From a virus, in the IMG/VR virus record IMGVR_UViG_3300036845_000139, positions 1 to 20,762 of that record: a DNA stretch of 20,762 nt. One strand, given 5' to 3'. Below, piece by piece: positions 16,483 through 20,762 of this stretch. The translations under genes and the position numbers were made by a program. The stretch's first letter is position 1, and the number at the start of each line of letters is the position of its first letter. The notes beneath the pieces were generated by a model. That model saw only the letters and a program-made list of their open reading frames with translations. It was not told where the DNA came from and made no database searches.

Positions 16483-16988
16483 TACGCCCTCCTAGTGCCT
16501 GTCTTCCTCATAAGCTCAGCATTCTGCTTCATAAGCTCGGCCATCTGTTCTTTCAGCTCAGCGATCTCAGCATTCATGGTGACGTTCATCTGTGGCAATG
16601 GCCCAGCGGTGGCCATGGCCTGCGAGAGCTGCTTCTGGAAGTCCGCTAGCATGCCCTCAGCATAACCGAGCCCACCAGGACCACTTCCATACATGCTCCA
16701 CTTATGCCGGTCAGCGTCGCTGATCTTCTGGGCCTCGTCGTCCAGTGGTTCCATCTCCGGCGTCGGTGGGCCAATGAACTCCAGATCCCTCGAGATCCCC
16801 TTGCCACTGTGGCACACCGTGATCTCGCCGGGGCGGTTGTGGTCCGATGGATCCTTTGGATCGAGGTACCTTGGGACCATATGCCGATTGCGGATCTGCT
16901 TCCCTGTCCCGGTATCGGTCTCCACGAATTCCCACTCCGTCCCAGGACAGTTGAGGTAGTGGGGGGCCGTTAGTCTCCATCTAGCCAT
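16482..16988 (-). CDS. Conserved phage protein with C-terminal coiled coil
   Basis: 168 residues. The N-terminus MARWRLTAPHYLNCPGTEWE and the segment HMVPRYLDPKDP are familiar from phage structural operons near the capsid gene. Residues about 136-160 form a leucine/methionine heptad (AEIAELKEQMAELMKQNAEL), probably a coiled coil, after a Pro/Gly linker. The basic end is RKTGTRRA. The ATG overlaps the upstream stop by eight bases and is preceded by GGGAG. Function is not known; multimerisation at the head or head-tail junction is a reasonable guess. Confidence 0.7.
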   Translation of the reverse strand: MARWRLTAPHYLNCPGTEWEFVETDTGTGKQIRNRHMVPRYLDPKDPSDHNRPGEITVCHSGKGISRDLEFIGPPTPEMEPLDDEAQKISDADRHKWSMYGSGPGGLGYAEGMLADFQKQLSQAMATAGPLPQMNVTMNAEIAELKEQMAELMKQNAELMRKTGTRRA

Positions 16989-17157
16989 TCTTAATGCTCC
17001 CTCTCAGGGCGGCGATGAGACAGCGACAGCCGAGTTTTAGCATTTCAGATCGGCTCATCCGCCAGCATGTTCTGATCTCAGGATTTAGGTCCTCAATCAG
17101 GAGAGTCACGCCGTCGTACTTCATCAGTGGTCCGCTTTGATCCCAAAAAAGCGTCAT
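16981..17157 (-). CDS. Small conserved phage protein with WRMSRSEMLKLGCRCL motif
   Basis: 58 residues starting MTLFWDQSGPLMKYDGVTLL, with the conserved-looking segment CWRMSRSEMLKLGCRCLIAA. The open frame extends to 17247, but an excellent Shine-Dalgarno GGAGG (17166-17170) sits eight bases before the ATG at 17157, and the longer version would run into the cement protein gene. I recognise the pattern as a widespread tiny phage protein without known function. It follows the cement gene, as expected for a head-associated accessory. Confidence 0.75.
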   Translation of the reverse strand: MTLFWDQSGPLMKYDGVTLLIEDLNPEIRTCWRMSRSEMLKLGCRCLIAALRGSIKNG

Positions 17158-17165
17158 GGTCTTAG

Positions 17166-17170
17166 CCTCC
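17166..17170 (-). promoter_or_regulatory. Shine-Dalgarno deciding the start at 17157
   Basis: GGAGG on the minus strand, eight bases from the ATG, in the 55-base gap (17158-17212) that is the longest in the window. It favours the short 58-residue product over the 88-codon open frame. Confidence 0.7.
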
Positions 17171-17212
17171 AGAAAGGAGTTGGCCCCATTCGCGAGGCCA
17201 ACAGTTGGGGCG

Positions 17213-17764
17213 TTAGTTAGGAACAACCACACCCGGAGGATAGCCACCGAGAATGGCGTTGTTGGCTGCGTTGTAGAACAGGTCGTGACGGTCGAGGACG
17301 ATCCCGGCCTTGATGGCCCCGCCAGTCATTGCAGCGGCGCCTACGGTGTACTGAAGCTGCAAGAACCTGGGCTCCGGGACTCCCTGCGGGGGCCTGGGAA
17401 CGTCCATGTCCAACAACCTTGAACCAACGGTCAGGTTGGCCAGGGCGTAAGCTGGAGAGGTGTACCAGACTGTGAAGGCCCCAGGAGCACCGCTCCCATT
17501 ATCCGGAGCACCAGCCAAGGCTACCGCCAGGGTCCCAGTGGTCCCTGTGAACGTCGTGCCAACTTCCACCAGGAGCTTGAGGGCCGGATCATCGCCGATG
17601 CCAAGATCCCTCGCTCCCTGGCCTGCGGCGAGCACCGGCAAGCCCACCAGATGGAGGTCGAGGGTATTGGTCGACGGCGTTGTTCCAGTACCTGTGGGAG
17701 TGTCACCAGGCAGGGTTCCACCGGCCGTGGTGTTCGAGAACATGAGTAGATTGTCAAGGATCAT
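17213..17764 (-). CDS. Capsid cement/decoration protein, Bbp16-like
   Basis: 183 residues. The N-terminus MILDNLLMFSNTTAG and the pattern TNTLDLHLVGLPV...ARDLGIGDDP, followed by alternating beta segments (LKLLVEVGTTF, GTLAVALAGAPDNG, RFLQLQYTVGAAAMTGGAIK, AGIVLDRHD), match the Bbp16-type jelly-roll cement protein of BPP-1-like phages. It binds the outside of the capsid and stabilises it. It follows the capsid gene directly, as in BPP-1. A strong AAGGAG (17771-17776) lies six bases before the ATG, in keeping with high expression. Confidence 0.85.
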   Translation of the reverse strand: MILDNLLMFSNTTAGGTLPGDTPTGTGTTPSTNTLDLHLVGLPVLAAGQGARDLGIGDDPALKLLVEVGTTFTGTTGTLAVALAGAPDNGSGAPGAFTVWYTSPAYALANLTVGSRLLDMDVPRPPQGVPEPRFLQLQYTVGAAAMTGGAIKAGIVLDRHDLFYNAANNAILGGYPPGVVVPN

Positions 17765-17791
17765 CGCTTTCTCCTTAGATTGGGTTGAGGG

Positions 17792-18835
17792 TCAAACAAC
17801 CCTGGCCTCGTTGTTCAGGATGGCATCGCAGGTCCTAACCGGTATGCCCCGGAACGTCGTGATCGGCTTACCTTCGAACTCCTCAATCCTGAGCAGGACG
17901 TTGGTCTTGTTCATGGCCTGGAGATCGAGATAGGTTCGGACCACACGATTTGCATAGATGATCGTGCGGCCCATGTTGGCCCTGACCTCCGGGGTGTCTG
18001 AGGTCTGGATCGTGCCGGCTGACACAGGCTGCGTCGGAAGGCGGTACAGTCCGCGGACGATCAGGTTGATCAGGTTCGCGGCACTGGTGCCTTGCAACTG
18101 CGTTATATCCACATTGGCTATGCGGACGATATAACGCCAGTCCCTCCCAACGAGTCCGATCTCCCACTTGAAGTGGTCTCGGTAAGCCTGATAGGTGTTG
18201 CCACTAGCATCTTGGACCGGCCACTCGCCCATGTCCCTGTGCTGGAGGCCGGTGATCTTCCCCTTAGGGAACGTGGCGAAGGTCGTGTCAGCTCCCCACA
18301 CCACGATCCACAGCGAGGTGTTCACCCCAGCCGTACCGCCGCCGTCGAGGACGTTGTTCGCCGTTTGGCTGTTCGCCGGATTGACCGTCGAATACCTGAC
18401 GCCGAGGCCAGAGAACCTTTCCGGGTTGATGAACTGGTTCCCATAGATTAGGGTCGAGGCCACCTGTTGGCTCATGCCTTCCAAGAAGGCCTTGACTTCG
18501 GAGAGCCTGAACTCCGCGGTGTTCCCATTGAGGTCGGCGATGTCCTTGTCGATCACTGCGTAGGTTTCGAGGTTTCCGCAGGTATCGACGATCTGCGAGG
18601 TCGTTGACTTGCCGGTGGGGACGCCTTGGTTCAACAGTCTCCACGTTGCTTGGGGCAGGCCTGTCCTGACCGTCGTCTTGTGGCCGGTGGGGAGGTTCCC
18701 CTCCATCACGAGCATATCCTCGAGGATCTCGTTGGTCTGAGACAGCAGTTCGATGATGGTGGCCACCCTGTAGCCATCATCCATTCGTTTGGCCCAGTCA
18801 GCGTAGGTTAGGGCCGTTGCTCCAATGTTAGCCAT
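17792..18835 (-). CDS. Major capsid protein (epsilon15 gp7 / BPP-1 Bbp17 type)
   Basis: 347 residues. Recognisable parts are YADWAKRMDDGYRVATIIEL at the start, TNEILEDMLVMEGNLPTGHK, TTVRTGLPQATWRLLNQGV and the later FSGLGVRYSTV, LQHRDMGEW and DHFKWEIGLVGRDWRYIVRI. This is the HK97-fold GP7 family of podoviruses such as epsilon15 and BPP-1. It forms the icosahedral shell. A GGTGAAG ribosome site overlaps the upstream scaffold stop, seven bases of intergenic space separate them, and scaffold, capsid and cement genes follow in order. The N-terminus shows no delta-domain-length extension, in line with use of a separate scaffold. Confidence 0.93.
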   Translation of the reverse strand: MANIGATALTYADWAKRMDDGYRVATIIELLSQTNEILEDMLVMEGNLPTGHKTTVRTGLPQATWRLLNQGVPTGKSTTSQIVDTCGNLETYAVIDKDIADLNGNTAEFRLSEVKAFLEGMSQQVASTLIYGNQFINPERFSGLGVRYSTVNPANSQTANNVLDGGGTAGVNTSLWIVVWGADTTFATFPKGKITGLQHRDMGEWPVQDASGNTYQAYRDHFKWEIGLVGRDWRYIVRIANVDITQLQGTSAANLINLIVRGLYRLPTQPVSAGTIQTSDTPEVRANMGRTIIYANRVVRTYLDLQAMNKTNVLLRIEEFEGKPITTFRGIPVRTCDAILNNEARVV

Positions 18836-18842
18836 TCTTCAC

Positions 18843-19517
18843 CTATGGAAGTTTGGGGTAAAGTGCATGAGCAGCACTAGGCCTCGACCCAGTTCCCTGC
18901 TCGCTCTGACCGTGCGGGGACGGCCCTGTCCCTGCGACGGATTTCCCCTCTGTGACCATCTGAGCGAGCTTATAGAAGGTGCGGACAAATGCTGGATTGT
19001 TACCCGCACCGGTTAGGTCCATAGCTCTCCGAAAGTCACTGGCCAACTTGGGGTCGCCAAGACTATCAATGGCCGAAGCCACGGTAGACTTGACTTGATC
19101 TAGCTTGCTCCCAATCTCAGGATCAGCTTTGATCTCCTTCAACCACCCTTCAGTCATCTCTCTGTATGCATTGAATGGGGCGTTGAAGGCCTCCTGCGTC
19201 TTCGACACGTAGAAGTCCACTAAGGACTGTGCATTCTTCTGATTGAGCTTCATGCCCTTGAACAGGGTCGAAGCCTCCTTCGAGATGTCCGGATCAAGCT
19301 GATACCCTTCCGGTACCTTGAACTCAGAGTACTCCGAAGGTGGCAGCTCCTCTTTCGGAGGAGGCGCACCCTCGTTGAGTATCGACGGAGTCTCTTCGGC
19401 TAGCGACTTCCCTTCGGTAGTCTTGGCTTCAGTCGCCGGTGGGGTCGACGAGGGATCTGCCGTCGGAGCCGGTTGGGCTGATGCTGCTGGGGGCGTCTGG
19501 GGTGCTACGTCGGCCAT
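18843..19517 (-). CDS. Head scaffolding (capsid assembly) protein
   Basis: 224 residues, acidic. The N-terminal 60 residues are Pro/Ala/Thr-rich and probably disordered (APQTPPAASAQPAPTADPSS). Then comes YSEFKVPEGYQLDPDISKEA and a helical core (GMKLNQKNAQSLVDFYVSKT, WLKEIKADPEIGSKLDQVKS) typical of podovirus scaffolds. The C-terminus AAHALYPKLP resembles the conserved A..LYP end that contacts the capsid protein in related scaffolds. A good AAGGAGA (19527-19533) supports the ATG at 19517, which lies 89 bases inside the upstream gene. It is adjacent to the capsid gene. Confidence 0.88.
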   Translation of the reverse strand: MADVAPQTPPAASAQPAPTADPSSTPPATEAKTTEGKSLAEETPSILNEGAPPPKEELPPSEYSEFKVPEGYQLDPDISKEASTLFKGMKLNQKNAQSLVDFYVSKTQEAFNAPFNAYREMTEGWLKEIKADPEIGSKLDQVKSTVASAIDSLGDPKLASDFRRAMDLTGAGNNPAFVRTFYKLAQMVTEGKSVAGTGPSPHGQSEQGTGSRPSAAHALYPKLP

Positions 19518-19824
19518 CTTCGGTAATCTCCTTCACGTTCTTTTCTCGCATCATCGTCACGTATTCGTCTGGGCAGAATGCCATGACCTCATTCAACAAC
19601 CTGAGTCCGATGTTCCGTTCCCCTTCGGCAAAGGCGGTGTTGAGGGCCGAGTTTGAATGGGAAGATGCAAATATATGGCAGGCCTCGAGGATTTCCAGGG
19701 TCCAAGCCCTACCTGAGGGAGTGGACATAATATGAGCAATGAATTGCCCTCGTTCTCGATCGGCTCGTTTAGCAGACTTCTCTGCGAGCCGAATGTGTCT
19801 CCTATCTGTGGCGTCATAGCTCAT
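19429..19824 (-). CDS. Bbp19-like phage structural protein
   Basis: 131 residues. The core at about 26-93 (GQFIAHIMSTPSGRAWTLEI, ALNTAFAEGERNIGLRLLNE, CPDEYVTMMRE) matches the pattern of the Bbp19 domain: a Gly-Arg-Arg/Ala-W start, an EGxRNxGLRLL helix and a final CPxxY. In BPP-1 this gene also lies just upstream of scaffold and capsid. The C-terminal 35 residues (TPDAPSSISPTGSDG) are low-complexity and overlap the scaffold reading frame. The ATG overlaps the upstream TGA (ATGA). Its role is structural or assembly, details unknown. Confidence 0.8.
   Translation of the reverse strand: MSYDATDRRHIRLAEKSAKRADRERGQFIAHIMSTPSGRAWTLEILEACHIFASSHSNSALNTAFAEGERNIGLRLLNEVMAFCPDEYVTMMREKNVKEITEDGRRSTPDAPSSISPTGSDGRSLVDPTGD
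19527..19533 (-). promoter_or_regulatory. Shine-Dalgarno of scaffold gene, inside the upstream CDS
   Basis: AAGGAGA lies nine bases before the scaffold ATG and is embedded in the coding sequence of the Bbp19-like gene. It indicates that the long overlap is genuine and that the scaffold has its own initiation site. Confidence 0.65.
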
Positions 19825-19946
19825 TCCTTCTTCCTCGCCTCGATGGGGACCATTTTATAGGCCACGCGATAGCTGTTATCCGGCTGCCGCTCAAACATCT
19901 CCATGGTCTTAAGATCGGCAATCCATCGTGGCAGTTCTGGTGTCAT
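19821..19946 (-). CDS. Very small hypothetical protein (41 aa)
   Basis: MTPELPRWIADLKTMEMFER followed by QPDNSYRVAYKMVPIEARKK. The frame is accepted because it is perfectly coupled on both sides: TAATG at its start and ATGA at its end. It has one amphipathic helix and a short strand, no cysteines and no membrane segment. No family is recognised. Confidence 0.6.
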   Translation of the reverse strand: MTPELPRWIADLKTMEMFERQPDNSYRVAYKMVPIEARKKE

Positions 19947-20122
19947 TAGATGAACCCTTTATCCTGAGCCAGCCACTCTGGCATCGTGAACGTCCCATCG
20001 TTATTCCGTTCGACCTGGGACTTAGGCACCCATTCAGTCTTGGTTCCATCATGAAGGCGCCACGCCTTCTCAGTTTCGCCTCTGACCTCAGCTGCGATCT
20101 CAATTAGTTCCTTACGTGGCAT
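19946..20122 (-). CDS. Small conserved phage protein with DGTFTMPEWLAQDKGFI end
   Basis: 58 residues: MPRKELIEIAAEVRGETEKA, then WRLHDGTKTEWVPKSQVERN and DGTFTMPEWLAQDKGFI. The layout (a strand pair around 'DG...WVPKSQVE' and a terminal 'WLA..KG' helix) is familiar from tiny phage and prophage proteins of unknown role. The start overlaps the upstream gene by 11 bases and the stop is coupled to the next gene (TAATG). Confidence 0.7.
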   Translation of the reverse strand: MPRKELIEIAAEVRGETEKAWRLHDGTKTEWVPKSQVERNNDGTFTMPEWLAQDKGFI

Positions 20123-20288
20123 CTAGAACCTCAATAGCACATTGTTCTGATGACTTGCCCTCAATCGCAGCATGAAGTCTCCGCAGCGCACGTTGCAAGA
20201 TGTCCTCGGTGATTGTCTCTGGAACAAACCATAGACTATCATCATTAGCCTGCTCATCCACAACAGCTTTGATTTCCGCTTCATTCAT
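20112..20288 (-). CDS. Small hypothetical protein (58 aa)
   Basis: MNEAEIKAVVDEQANDDSLW then FVPETITEDILQRALRRLHA. The longer open frame to 20384 lies inside the upstream DUF4177-like gene, so the ATG at 20288 (8-base overlap) is chosen. The protein is acidic and mostly helical (ITEDILQRALRRLHAAIEGK). No family is recognised with confidence. Its ribosome site is weak, so it is probably translated by coupling. Confidence 0.6.
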   Translation of the reverse strand: MNEAEIKAVVDEQANDDSLWFVPETITEDILQRALRRLHAAIEGKSSEQCAIEVLDAT

Positions 20289-20460
20289 TGTTGGTTTCCC
20301 GCTCCAACAAGATCTTTGCATACGAAACATCATCGTGGAGGGCTCCATGAAACACAGACCTGACCCGCCAGCCGTCGGCCCCAAGGTTATTAAGCTCTTC
20401 TATGGTATTGACGCCCGGCTCGACGGTGTACCACTGATATTCGTACTTTTTCTTGTTCAT
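20281..20460 (-). CDS. Small DUF4177-like protein
   Basis: 59 residues: MNKKKYEYQWYTVEPGVNTI then EELNNLGADGWRVRSVFHGA and a final strand YAKILLERE. The order (YEY strand, 'LN.LGADGWRV' helix-strand, 'ILLERE' strand) is that of the small DUF4177 fold common in bacteria and some phages. The function of the family is unknown. The ATG overlaps the portal stop (ATGA), so it is part of the head operon. Confidence 0.6.
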   Translation of the reverse strand: MNKKKYEYQWYTVEPGVNTIEELNNLGADGWRVRSVFHGALHDDVSYAKILLERETNNE

Positions 20461-20762
20461 TGTCCCATTGCCATCTGAAGTGCGTTGCGGGTGCCGCCCA
20501 CATCGGTCTGCGATAGCACATTGGCGGACTTAGCCATCTTCTCAGCCATATCAGCTTGCTGCGCCTGCTGTGCCTGCTGCTGACGTTGCTGGCGGATATT
20601 CTGGAGTGCGTCTGGCGATCGAATGAACTTCGGATCGTTGTTAAGGAGGGCGGAGATCTTATCCAGGCCATAATCGACGTCGATATTGTCCATTACCGCC
20701 GGATCGATCCCCGCCAAGTTGCCTGCAAGCTGGAATACCCTCTCAATGCCCGCAGCAGCCGT
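20457..20762 (-). CDS. Portal (head-to-tail connector) protein, C-terminal fragment
   Basis: The frame is open to the window edge, so only the last 101 residues are present. They run AAAGIERVFQLAGNLAGIDP, then VMDNIDVDYGLDKISALLNN, PKFIRSPDALQNIRQQRQQQ and an Ala/Gln-rich helical end. This is the characteristic C-terminal part of the podovirus portal (PF12236-type, T7 gp8-like): the 'DN.D.D' motif, the 'P...IRS..' motif and the Q-rich crown/barrel helix. Twelve copies form the DNA channel and bind the gp11-like adaptor. It is located immediately before the head accessory genes. Confidence 0.9.
   Translation of the reverse strand, partial: TAAAGIERVFQLAGNLAGIDPAVMDNIDVDYGLDKISALLNNDPKFIRSPDALQNIRQQRQQQAQQAQQADMAEKMAKSANVLSQTDVGGTRNALQMAMGQ

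Noticed and set aside
17782-17802. Possible transcription terminator after the capsid gene
   Set aside because: There is a 6-bp inverted repeat (GGGTTG/CAACCC) around the capsid stop codon, but no following T-run on the coding strand, and the cement gene starts at once. It is too weak to call.
19909-20103. 64-codon minus-strand frame
   Set aside because: It is a frame-shifted shadow of the 58-residue gene at 19946-20122, which has coupled start and stop and a familiar sequence pattern.
1-20762. Alternative genetic code or stop-codon readthrough
   Set aside because: TAA, TAG and TGA all appear as coupled gene ends with no long frame interrupted by a single recurrent stop.

Overview
This 20.8 kb window is the virion-structure region of a tailed, short-tailed (podovirus-type) bacteriophage. 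Every supportable gene lies on the minus strand, so the region is read from position 20762 down to 1. I count 21 genes packed into one apparent operon. Start and stop codons mostly overlap (ATGA, TGATG or TAATG), the largest gap is about 55 bases, and no stretch over 300 bases lacks a gene. I saw no integrase, polymerase, lysis cassette, tRNA, IS element, CRISPR array or convincing promoter. The host cannot be named. Arginine is coded mostly by AGG, even in the capsid gene, which argues against an enterobacterial-type codon preference.

Layout in transcription order. (1) Head module, 20762-16129: C-terminus of the portal protein, four very small genes (one DUF4177-like), a Bbp19-like protein, the scaffold, the major capsid protein of the epsilon15/BPP-1 type, a Bbp16-like cement protein, and three small genes, one with a C-terminal coiled coil. 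(2) Fibre cassette, 16136-11425: three consecutive fibre or adhesin proteins. The first has a C1q-like domain, a collagen-like stretch and a tandem duplicated unit. The second has a glycine-rich domain. These two share a related C-terminal half. The third has a T7-fibre-like N-terminus and a different C-terminal domain. (3) A run of four or five small genes, 11415-10137. (4) Tail tube (T7 gp11- and gp12-like), 10140-6737. (5) Internal virion or ejection proteins in the T7 gp13-14-15-16 order, 6740-1, the last one cut by the window edge.

How they fit together. Portal, scaffold, capsid and cement proteins build the head. The gp11/gp12-like proteins form the tail tube below the portal, and the fibres bind the host. 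The gp13-16-like proteins are probably packed in the head and ejected to carry DNA across the envelope. The peptidoglycan-cutting (SLT-like) domain sits in the gp15-position protein rather than in the gp16-position protein as in T7. The gp16-position protein instead carries an HEXXH zinc-metallopeptidase-like motif. The genome is therefore a mosaic of an epsilon15/BPP-1-like head with a T7-like tail and ejection core. The redistributed enzymatic domains and the two fibres sharing a C-terminal module are the most interesting points.
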